Origin: UBA7803 sp036381275
GTDB taxonomy: Bacteria > Pseudomonadota > Gammaproteobacteria > Pseudomonadales > Azotimanducaceae
Assembly: GCA_036381275.1 (NCBI GenBank)
Contig: DASVDC010000032.1
Span: forward strand, 1 to 31,258
Direction: 5' to 3'
DNA length: 31,258 nucleotides
This document shows, piece after piece, positions 14,854 through 23,572 of the stretch. The first letter of the stretch is position 1. Every line of letters starts with the position of its first letter. Both the position numbers and the translations under genes were made by a program. The notes beneath the pieces are model-generated. The model saw only the letters and a list, made by a program, of their open reading frames with translations. It did no database searches and was not told where the DNA came from.

Positions 14854-15726
14854 ATGAAGATCACCCGCCTCGCCGCGATCCTCTGTGCCGTCGGCTGCCT
14901 GGGCGCCGATTGGCCCCCGGCCTGGCGCACGGCCACGGAACCGTTCGAGATCGTCGACGGCATCTACTACGTCGGGACCCGGGGCCTCGCCGCGTACCTC
15001 GTCACCAGCGACGCCGGACACGTGCTCATCGACGGCACGCTGCCGGACGCCGCGGCGCAGATCGAGCGGAACGTCGAGCGTCTCGGCTTTCGCCTCAGCG
15101 ACGTGAAGATCCTGCTGAACAGTCACGCGCACTTCGATCACTCCGGCGGGCTGGCCGAGCTGAAGCGCCGTTCCGGCGCCCAGCTCTTCGCGCACGCAGC
15201 GGACGTCGCTGCGCTGGAGGGCGGCTTCTATCTCGGCAGCGAGGAGCGCGAGGACTGGCGAACGCCGCCGGTGGAGGTCGACCGGGCGCTGCAGGATGGC
15301 GACGTCGTCGCGCTCGGCGGCCGCGAGCTGGTGCTCCATCACATGCCGGGGCACACACCGGGTTGTTCGTCCTGGGGCACCACCGCGCGCCACGGCGACG
15401 AACGCTACCGGGTGCTGTTCTTCTGCTCCGCCACCGTGGCCGCCAATCGGCTGGTCGGGCCGCCCCAGTACCCGGGCATCGCCGACGACTACCGGCGCAC
15501 GTTCGAGCGGGCTCGCTCACTGCGGGTCGACATTCCGCTGGCCGCGCACCCGGAGTTCTTCGATCTGCTGGAGAAGCGCGGCGCGAAGCGGCATCCGGCG
15601 GATCCGGTCCCGTTCGTGGACCCGCACGCGTTCCCCGCGCTGATGGCACGCCTCGAAGCGCAGTTCGAACGCGCGCTGGCCGAGCAGCAAGCGGCGCATG
15701 CGGTGCCCTCCGGCGCGGGTGTATAG
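14854..15726 (+). CDS. subclass B3-type metallo-beta-lactamase
   Basis: A 290-residue secreted enzyme with a signal peptide ending near residue 18. Zinc ligands follow the B3 pattern: His91, His93, Asp95 and His96 in NSHAHFDHSGG, His167 in MPGHTPG, and His232 in AAHPEFF. The text around them (LLNSHAHFDHSGGLAELKRR, PGIADDYRRTFERARSL) is close to B3 enzymes such as L1 and THIN-B, and length agrees. The disulfide cysteines seen in several B3 enzymes are not in the usual C-terminal places. GAGGAG lies six bases before the ATG. It would hydrolyse beta-lactams in the periplasm, although B3-like folds with other hydrolase roles exist. Neighbours are a lytic transglycosylase (divergent) and a DOPA-dioxygenase-like gene 29 bases downstream. 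Confidence 0.88.
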   Translation: MKITRLAAILCAVGCLGADWPPAWRTATEPFEIVDGIYYVGTRGLAAYLVTSDAGHVLIDGTLPDAAAQIERNVERLGFRLSDVKILLNSHAHFDHSGGLAELKRRSGAQLFAHAADVAALEGGFYLGSEEREDWRTPPVEVDRALQDGDVVALGGRELVLHHMPGHTPGCSSWGTTARHGDERYRVLFFCSATVAANRLVGPPQYPGIADDYRRTFERARSLRVDIPLAAHPEFFDLLEKRGAKRHPADPVPFVDPHAFPALMARLEAQFERALAEQQAAHAVPSGAGV

Positions 15727-15755
15727 TCGGGCGACTCGATGCGCAGGAGGCTGCG

Positions 15756-16613
15756 ATGGATCCGCGCCCGATGCCGGCCGCGTTCTTCGGCCACGGCACG
15801 CCGATGAACGCGCTCGACCGCAACCGCTACACCGACGCGTGGCAGCGGTTCGGCGCCGGCGTGCCGCGCCCGCGCGCGATCCTCTGCATCTCGGCGCACT
15901 GGTACATCAATGCGACCGCCGTGACGGCGATGACCGCGCCTCGGACGATTCACGACTTCTACGGCTTTCCGCCGGAGCTGTTCGAGGTGAGCTATCCGGC
16001 GCCGGGCGATCCGGATCTGGCCGCGGAGGTGGCAGCGCTGCTGAATCCGGTGAACGTGGGACTCGACCGCGATAGCTGGGGCATCGATCACGGCACCTGG
16101 TCGGTGCTCGTGCACGCGTTCCCGGCGGCGGACGTGCCGGTGCTGCAGCTCTCGATCAACGCGCTGAAGCCATTCGATTTCCACCTCGAGCTCGGCGCCC
16201 GGCTCGCGCCGCTGCGCGAGCGTGGCGTGCTGATCCTCGGCAGCGGCAATGTGGTGCACAACCTGCGCTGCATCGACTGGCATCGGCCGGACGCGGCGTT
16301 CGATTGGACCCGGCGCTTCGACGAGGCCGCGCGCGAGCTGATGACCACGCGCCCGGCCGACGTGCCCCGGCTGGCGGAGCACCCGGATTATCCGGCGGCC
16401 GTGCCGACGCCCGACCACTTCGTTCCGCTGCTCCATCTCGCCGGGCTCGCGAGCCGAGCGAACGCGTCCGCGGACCTGCTGGTGGAGGGCTACGCGATGG
16501 GGTCGCTGTCGATGACCGCCTACAGCCTCGGCGCACCGCTCGCCGCCGCAGCGCCGGGCGGTAAAGGCGCTCCCACGCTGCCGGGTGACCGGGGCGACGA
16601 AACGAATCTCTGA
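15756..16613 (+). CDS. class III extradiol dioxygenase, 4,5-DOPA dioxygenase (YgiD) family
   Basis: A 285-residue cytosolic metalloenzyme family member. It follows YgiD closely: FFGHGTPMNAL, LYTD-type AWQRFGAGVPRPRAILCISAHW, TIHDFYGFPPELF, SYPAPGDP, WGIDHGTWSVL, SGNVVHNLR and a final EGYAMGSLSM. The conserved histidines in these blocks bind the metal; the family opens catechol rings such as L-DOPA. The ATG at 15756 has AGGAGG five bases upstream; the frame stays open to 14697 inside the lactamase gene, which I reject. After the usual family end there is a 25-residue Ala/Pro/Gly tail whose DNA contains CGCTCCCAC, shared with the REP-like element at 759-767. The physiological substrate is not evident. 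Confidence 0.92.
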   Translation: MDPRPMPAAFFGHGTPMNALDRNRYTDAWQRFGAGVPRPRAILCISAHWYINATAVTAMTAPRTIHDFYGFPPELFEVSYPAPGDPDLAAEVAALLNPVNVGLDRDSWGIDHGTWSVLVHAFPAADVPVLQLSINALKPFDFHLELGARLAPLRERGVLILGSGNVVHNLRCIDWHRPDAAFDWTRRFDEAARELMTTRPADVPRLAEHPDYPAAVPTPDHFVPLLHLAGLASRANASADLLVEGYAMGSLSMTAYSLGAPLAAAAPGGKGAPTLPGDRGDETNL

Positions 16614-16629
16614 CGGAGCGCCAGCGGCA

Positions 16630-17327
16630 TCAGATCCATCGGGCGGCAGCCGCGTCCACGTGAACGTCGAGCCCTGCGGCGGGTGTCACCGCGCGGATCG
16701 GCAACGCCTCTCCGTCGCGGAGCCGTCGGACCGCCTCCGCCTTGTCGGCGCCGCTCACCAGCACCTCCACCGCCCGCGCATCGGCAAGCCGGGCGGCGCT
16801 CAGGCTGACCCGCTGCGGCGGCGGCTTCGGTGCGTCGGTCACCGGGAGCGCGGCCGGCGCGCCGGCCCCCGTACCGGGATCGTGACCGGGAAACAGGCTC
16901 GCGGTGTGGCCGTCCTCACCGAGGCCGAGCAGCACCAGGTCGAACGGACCGACCGAGGCCAGCGTGCGCCGATACGCCTCCGCCGCGGCCTCCGGGCCGA
17001 GCTCCGCGGGAATCGGGTGGATCTGGCCGGGGGGAATCGGCATCCGGTCGAGCCACGCCTCGCTCGCCATCCGGTCGTTACGTTCCGCATGCCCGCGCGG
17101 CAGGCAGCGCTCGTCCGCGAAATAAATGTGCCAGCAGGACCAGTCCGTCTCGATCCCGACGGCTGCCCCGTAGAGCGGCCGCGGCGTGGAGCCGCCGGAG
17201 AGCACTACGTGAAAGCTCTGTCGCGCGGCGATCGCGCGTTGGGCGTGCTGGCCGAGCCGCTCGAGCACGGCCGCGGTCAGCGCGGCGAGATCACGGTGCC
17301 GATGCCAGCGTATCTCGGGGCCGGAGG

Positions 17328-17331
<4 letters not shown>
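16630..17331 (-). CDS. pgl: 6-phosphogluconolactonase
   Basis: A 233-residue cytosolic enzyme of the DevB/SOL family that hydrolyses 6-phosphoglucono-lactone to 6-phosphogluconate. Motifs: VVLSGGSTPRPLY near residue 45, YFADERCLPRGHAERND and LLGLGEDGHTASLFPG. The ATG at 17331 overlaps the zwf stop codon in an ATGA, so it is translationally coupled to zwf; the longer open frame to 17832 is inside zwf and is rejected. It is the last gene of the gnd-zwf-pgl set. Length is normal for the family. Confidence 0.95.
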
Positions 17332-18750
<1,419 letters not shown>

Positions 18751-18758
<8 letters not shown>

Positions 18759-19671
18759 CGCCCGGCAACTCCTCGACTTTGTGGCCGCCGAACGCGAGAC
18801 GCATCATCGCCAGCAGCCGCGCCGCGTAATCCGAATGCCCCTGGCTCGCGAAGCGCATCATCAGCGCGGTGCTGATCACCGGCGCCGGGATGCCCTGCTC
18901 GATGGCCTCGATCGCGGTCCAGCGGCCCTCGCCGGAATCGCCCGCATACGGCGCGACCCGGGTCAGAAGCTGGTCCTGCTTCAGGAAGTCGGCGGTGAGG
19001 TCGAGCAGCCAGCTTCGCACCACGCTGCCGTGGCGCCACATCTCGGCGATCGCGGCGAGGTCGAGGCCGAAGTCGTCGCGCGCCTTCAGCAGCGAGAAAC
19101 CTTCGGCATACGCCTGCATCATGCCGTACTCGATGCCGTTGTGGACCATCTTCACGAAGTGCCCGCTGCCCGACGGCCCGCAGTGCAGCCAACCCCGATC
19201 CGCGGCGGGGGCGAGCGCTTCGAACACCGGCCGCAGCCGCGCGACCGCGTCCGCCGCACCGCCGATCATCAGCGCGTATCCTTCGCTGAGGCCCCAGACG
19301 CCGCCGGAAACGCCGACGTCGAGATACGCGAGGCCCGCCGCCTGCAGCCGTTCCGCGCGGCGCATCGAGTCCTTGAAATGCGAGTTCGCGCCGTCGATCA
19401 CGGTGTCGCCGCCGGTGAGGAGCGGCTGCAGCGCATCGAGCGTCGCTTCCGTGGCCGCGCCGGCCGGGAGCATCAGCCATACCGCGCGCGGCCGCGGAAC
19501 ACGACGTACCAGCTCCTCGAGGCTGCCCGCGGCCGTCATCCCGCATTCGCGCTCGAGCTCCCGTGCCGCGTCGAGGTCCCTGTCGAACCCCGACACCTCG
19601 ATGCCCGCGCGCCGCAGCCGCCGCACCATGTTGCCGCCCATCCGGCCGAGCCCGATCATCGCGAGATGCAC
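18751..19671 (-). CDS. gnd: 6-phosphogluconate dehydrogenase (decarboxylating), short type
   Basis: A 306-residue enzyme converting 6-phosphogluconate to ribulose 5-phosphate and CO2. The N-terminal Rossmann motif is GLGRMGGNMVRRL (about 7-20). The substrate-binding block GVSGGVWGLSEG and the catalytic lysine region HFVKMVHNGIEYG are clear. At about 300 residues it belongs to the short bacterial type (often annotated GndA/YqeC, frequently NAD-preferring) rather than the 470-residue type. The start is a GTG at 19671 with GAGGAGG five bases before it. It heads the gnd-zwf-pgl trio, 72 bases after the upstream DUF1080 gene. Confidence 0.94.
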
Positions 19672-19743
19672 GCCGACCTCCTCATGCGCCTGTTCAGGTC
19701 CTCCCGATGCGGAGGCCCGGAAGGTTGCAGAATGCGTACCGAG

Positions 19744-20418
19744 TCAGCGCTCGCCCGCAGGATCGTCCGGCGAGAGCGGCCGCACCCGGACGTCGCGAAA
19801 GTACACGACGTCGTTCGCGCCGTGGTTCTGCAGGCCGACGTAGCCGGACGCCGGCCGCGGCCCCCGCTCCGGCTCGTAGTCGCGGCGCCGCGGGGGGACC
19901 GGATCGCCCTCGCGGAAGTCGGTGACCAGCACCCCGTTCACGGTGACGCGGGTGCGGTCGCCGGCGAGCGTGATCCGAAGCGAGTTCCATTCCTGCAGCG
20001 CCGGCCGCGCGAGCGCCTCGGTCAGCGAGTACAGCACCCCGGTACGGTGGAAGTCGTCGCCGCGTTCGTCGATCTGAACCTCGTAGCCGCCGTGCACCGC
20101 GTCCCACGGCGACTCCGGCCGCTCGGGAATGCGCACGAACACGCCCGAGTTGGCGTCCGGGTTGCCGAGCTTGAACGCCACGTGCAGCTCCACGTCGCCG
20201 AACGTCTCGGCCGTGTACCACAGGAGGCCCATGCCGCCTTCGCTGCGCAAGACGCCGTCCTCGACCACGAAACGGCCCGGGCCGACCTGCTCCCAGCCCG
20301 TGAGGCTGCGGCCATCGAACAGCGGCCGCCAGCCGTCACCGTGGGCGCCGGTGCTCGCGGTCAGCATGCCGAACAGCAGCGCCACATACGCGCAGCCCTC
20401 CGTCAGAGCTCGACCCAT
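19744..20418 (-). CDS. secreted DUF1080 / 3-keto-disaccharide hydrolase-like protein
   Basis: A 224-residue protein with a signal peptide (about 1-27), so periplasmic or exported. The mature part is one jelly-roll DUF1080 domain: RPLFDGRSLTGWEQVG, RFVVEDGVLRSEGG, DVELHVAFKLGNPDANSGVFVRIP and a final GYVGLQNHGANDVVYFRDVRVRPL. The Pfam family is named 3-keto-disaccharide hydrolase because members cleave 3-keto-glycosides. The ATG at 20418 lies inside the end of the oxidoreductase gene (16-base overlap), so the two are coupled. The long open frame to 20796 belongs to the overlapping gene and is rejected. It lies between a Gfo-type oxidoreductase and gnd. Confidence 0.9.
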   Translation of the reverse strand: MGRALTEGCAYVALLFGMLTASTGAHGDGWRPLFDGRSLTGWEQVGPGRFVVEDGVLRSEGGMGLLWYTAETFGDVELHVAFKLGNPDANSGVFVRIPERPESPWDAVHGGYEVQIDERGDDFHRTGVLYSLTEALARPALQEWNSLRITLAGDRTRVTVNGVLVTDFREGDPVPPRRRDYEPERGPRPASGYVGLQNHGANDVVYFRDVRVRPLSPDDPAGER

Positions 20419-21554
20419 CGCATCCCGCCGGCGCTCGAAGCGAGCACCGCAGCGACGAAACGCACGCCCCGGAGGCCTTCCCGGCCGTCCGGCGCGAGCA
20501 GCGCCGACTCCGGAGGCGGCGTCCCGTGCTCGAGTGCCTCGATCCGGTCGGCCACGTCGCGGTAGATCTGCGCGAACGCTTCCAGGAAACCTTCCGGGTG
20601 TCCCGGCGGGATGCGTATCGGCGCCGTCGGGGATGCGGTTCCGGGACCCGCGCGGACGAGCTCGCGCGCGGGCTCGCCGAACGGTCTCAGATACAGCCGG
20701 TTCGGGTCTTCCTGACACCATTCGAGCGCCGCCCGCCGGCCGTAGACCCGCAGACGCAGCCCGTTGGCATGGCCGGTTGCCACCTGACTCGCCCACAGCG
20801 TCCCCCGCGCGCCGCCGTCGAACTCGAGCAGCACCTGCGCGTCGTCGTCCACCGGCCGGTCCGGAACCACCGAGGTCACCGCGCCGGCGAGCCGGCGAAC
20901 GCGCAATCCGGTGACGAACTCGGCGAGCTGGAACGCGTGCGTACCGATGTCGCCGATACAGCCTGCAGGGCCGCTGCGGGCCGGGTCGGTGCGCCAGCTC
21001 GCCTGCTTGTTCCCCGTCCGCTCCAGCGGCTCGAGCAGCCAGTCCTGCAGATACTCCACCTGCACCCGATGGATCGGGCCGAGCTCACCCTGCCGGACCA
21101 GCTCCCGGGCCGCGCGGACCAGCGGATAGCCGCTGTAGTTGTACGTCACCGCGAGCACGCGGCCGGCGGCCTCGGCGGCCGCGCAGAGCGCTTCCGCTTC
21201 CGTCACCGTGGTGGTCATCGGCTTGTCGCAGATCACGTGAAAGCCGGCCTCGAGGCACGCCCGGGCCGCGGCGTAGTGCAGGTGGTTGGGCGTGACGATG
21301 CTGACCACGTCCACCCCGTCGTCACGGCGACGCTCGCCTTCGATGAGCGCGTCGATCGAGCCGTAGCTGCGCTCAGGATCGAGGCGCAGATCGCGGCCGC
21401 TCTGCCGCGCCCGTTCGGGATCCGACGAGAGCGCGCCGGCCACCAGCTCGTAGCGGTCGTCGAGACGAGCGGCCATCCGGTGCACCGCGCCGATGAACGC
21501 ATCGCGGCCGCCGCCGATCATGCCGAGCCGCAGACGCCGAGCCGCTCCCGACAC
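20403..21554 (-). CDS. Gfo/Idh/MocA family sugar oxidoreductase
   Basis: A 383-residue cytosolic NAD(P)-dependent dehydrogenase. The N-terminal Rossmann motif GMIGGGRDAFIGAVHR (11-26) belongs to a Gfo subgroup; the catalytic-type lysine is in FHVICDKPMTTT and the histidine in IGDIGTHAFQLAEF. The family oxidises or reduces sugar hydroxyls, in several known pathways at C3. The start is a GTG at 21554, two bases after the preceding gene's stop; no strong ribosome site is seen, so reinitiation is likely. An N-terminal arginine-rich extension in the longer open frame (to 21710) is antisense-like noise inside the upstream gene. The context, DUF1080 plus TIM-barrel isomerases, suggests a keto-sugar substrate. 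Confidence 0.93.
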   Translation of the reverse strand: MSGAARRLRLGMIGGGRDAFIGAVHRMAARLDDRYELVAGALSSDPERARQSGRDLRLDPERSYGSIDALIEGERRRDDGVDVVSIVTPNHLHYAAARACLEAGFHVICDKPMTTTVTEAEALCAAAEAAGRVLAVTYNYSGYPLVRAARELVRQGELGPIHRVQVEYLQDWLLEPLERTGNKQASWRTDPARSGPAGCIGDIGTHAFQLAEFVTGLRVRRLAGAVTSVVPDRPVDDDAQVLLEFDGGARGTLWASQVATGHANGLRLRVYGRRAALEWCQEDPNRLYLRPFGEPARELVRAGPGTASPTAPIRIPPGHPEGFLEAFAQIYRDVADRIEALEHGTPPPESALLAPDGREGLRGVRFVAAVLASSAGGMRWVEL

Positions 21555-21556
21555 GG

Positions 21557-22609
21557 CTACAGCCCGAGCAGCCGCCGGTTGGTCGCGCGGTCGCCGGCGC
21601 CCCCGGCGAAGTCGTCGAACGCGCGGTCGGTGACCTCGATGATGTGCCGGCGGATGAACGGCGCGCCCTCCGCCGCGCCCTGCTCCGGGGACTTGATGCA
21701 GCACTCCCACTCGAGCACCGCCCAGCCGGGGTAGTCGTACTGCGCGAGGCGAGAGAAGATCCCGGAAAAATCGACCTGGCCGTCACCGAGCGAGCGGAAC
21801 CGCCCCGCCCGGTCGATCCACGGCTGGTAGCCGGAATACACCCCCTGCTTCGCCGACGGCAGGAACTCCGCGTCCTTCACGTGGAAGATGCGGATGCGCT
21901 GGTGATACGCGTCGATGAAGCCCAGGTAGTCGAGCTGCTGCAGCAGCAGATGGCTCGGGTCGTAGAGCAGGTTGCAGCGCGGATGCCCATCGACCCGCTC
22001 GAGGAAGCGCTCGAAGGTGATCCCATCGAACAGGTCCTCGCCGGGGTGGATCTCGTAGCACAGGTCGACGCCGGCTTCGTCGAACGCATCGAGCAGCGGC
22101 CGCCAGCGCCGCGCCAGCTCATCGAACGCCTCCTCGATCAGTCCCGGCGGACGCTGCGGCCACGGATACAGGAACGGCCAGGCGAGCGCGCCGGAGAAGG
22201 TCGCGTGCGCGGACAGGCCGAGGTTGCGCGACGCGCGCGCCGCCTTGCGGAGCTGCTCCACCGCCCAGCGCTGGCGCGCCTCCGGCTTGCCCCGCAGGGC
22301 TTGCGGCGCGAACGCATCGAACATCGCATCGTACGCCGGATGGACGGCGACGAGCTGTCCCTGCAGGTGGGTCGACAGCTCGGTGATCTCGACCCCGTGC
22401 TCCGCGAGCAGACCCTTCAGTTCGTCGCAGTAGTCGCGGCTCTCGGCCGCCCGGTCGAGATCGATCAGGCGCGGATCCCAGGTCGGAATCTGCACGCCGC
22501 GATAGCCGAGGTCGGCGAGCCAGCGTGCCATCGACGGCAGGTCCTGGCAGTGGGCGTTGATGCCGACGAACTGGGCGAGAAACACCGCCGGGCCCTTGAT
22601 CGTGCGCAT
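21557..22609 (-). CDS. sugar phosphate isomerase/epimerase (AP endonuclease 2-like TIM barrel), cytosolic
   Basis: A 350-residue protein without a signal peptide. It shows the xylose-isomerase-like TIM barrel metal ligands: Glu in CYEIHPGEDLFDG, Asp in NLLYDPSHLLLQ, His in IFHVKDAEF and Glu in AVLEWECCIKS. The N-terminus reads FVGINAHCQDLPSMARWLADLGYRG. Such proteins isomerise, epimerise or dehydrate sugars and often sit beside Gfo/Idh/MocA genes, as here. GGGAGGGG at the end of the upstream gene lies seven bases before the ATG. The exact reaction cannot be read from sequence. Confidence 0.9.
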   Translation of the reverse strand: MRTIKGPAVFLAQFVGINAHCQDLPSMARWLADLGYRGVQIPTWDPRLIDLDRAAESRDYCDELKGLLAEHGVEITELSTHLQGQLVAVHPAYDAMFDAFAPQALRGKPEARQRWAVEQLRKAARASRNLGLSAHATFSGALAWPFLYPWPQRPPGLIEEAFDELARRWRPLLDAFDEAGVDLCYEIHPGEDLFDGITFERFLERVDGHPRCNLLYDPSHLLLQQLDYLGFIDAYHQRIRIFHVKDAEFLPSAKQGVYSGYQPWIDRAGRFRSLGDGQVDFSGIFSRLAQYDYPGWAVLEWECCIKSPEQGAAEGAPFIRRHIIEVTDRAFDDFAGGAGDRATNRRLLGL

Positions 22610-22612
22610 CGG

Positions 22613-23536
22613 CTAACCCCTCCCGAGCTGCTCGAGATAATCGATGCTCTCGGCCACCGCCTGCAGCGGCGTTGCGGTCGTGAAATGTTCCTGCTCGACG
22701 AAGTAGTGGTCGAGCCGCGCGGGGTCCACCGCGGCGAAAACCGCCTTCCAGTCGATGTTGCCCTTCCCGACCGGCACCGTAACGAACTCGTTGGCGTTCG
22801 GGTCCACGTCTTTCACGTGCAGCAGCCGCGCCCGCGTGCGCATGCCGCGGATCTGCTCGGCCGGATCGCGCCCGGCCGCGGCGACCCAGGCGCAGTCCAC
22901 TTCGAAGGACACCCGCTCCGGATCGGTCAGCCTGAGCAGCTCGTCGTAGGCGACGGTGCCGTCGTAGTCGACGAACTCCATCGCGTGGTTGTGGTACGCG
23001 AAGCGCAGCCCCGCCCCGGCGGCCGCCTCGCCGATCCGTTCGATCTGCTCGGCGTTCCAGCGCCACTCGTCCAGCGTGAGCTCACCGCGAAAGATCGCGG
23101 CGCCCGGGCCGCCCGGGCGATCCCGCAGCCGCGCCGGATCCGGCGCCCACGGGAACGAGCAAACCAGGTAACGCACGCCGAGCGTGTCGAGATCGGCGAG
23201 TTTCTCGTCGAGACCGTTCAGCAGCTCGAACAGGCCGTAGTGTGCGGCGGGCGCCGACAGGCCGTGCTCGCGCAGCAGCGTCGCCACCTCGGCCGCCGTG
23301 CGGCCGTGCAGGCCCGCGAGCTCCACCTCGCGATAGCCCATCTTCGCGATCGCGGCCAGCGTTCCGGGCAGATCGGCCGCGGCCTGTTCGCGAACCGTGT
23401 AGAGCTGCAAGCCGATCGGCCGTCCGAGCGGACCGCGGCGGCTCGTGGCCGCACTCCCGCGCCCCGGCAACGCGTACATACCCACGGCCCCGGCGGCGCA
23501 TCCTTCCACGAAACGGCGTCGACTCGGCACTGGCAC
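22613..23536 (-). CDS. Tat-exported sugar isomerase/epimerase-like TIM barrel protein
   Basis: A 307-residue protein beginning with a twin-arginine signal (SRRRFVEGCAAGAVGMYALPG), which predicts export of a folded metalloprotein to the periplasm. The body is an AP-endonuclease-2-like TIM barrel: IGLQLYTVREQ, MGYREVELAGLHG, AYHNHAMEF, SFEVDCAWV and LLHVKDVDPNANEF, with the metal-binding Glu/Asp/His pattern. The first start is a GTG at 23536; a second GTG at 23530 has better spacing to GAGAGG and may be the real one. The gene follows the fused methyltransferase-DUF1080 frame by 36 bases. It is a distinct paralogue of the cytosolic barrel encoded next. Confidence 0.9.
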   Translation of the reverse strand: MPVPSRRRFVEGCAAGAVGMYALPGRGSAATSRRGPLGRPIGLQLYTVREQAAADLPGTLAAIAKMGYREVELAGLHGRTAAEVATLLREHGLSAPAAHYGLFELLNGLDEKLADLDTLGVRYLVCSFPWAPDPARLRDRPGGPGAAIFRGELTLDEWRWNAEQIERIGEAAAGAGLRFAYHNHAMEFVDYDGTVAYDELLRLTDPERVSFEVDCAWVAAAGRDPAEQIRGMRTRARLLHVKDVDPNANEFVTVPVGKGNIDWKAVFAAVDPARLDHYFVEQEHFTTATPLQAVAESIDYLEQLGRG

Positions 23537-23572
23537 GATCCTCTCGAATGGCGAGCCGTCATTGTGCCGCGG

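Noticed and set aside
14697..15755. Upstream extension of the dioxygenase frame through the metallo-beta-lactamase gene
   Set aside because: The lactamase is complete in its own frame, and the dioxygenase has AGGAGG and its family N-terminus at 15756.
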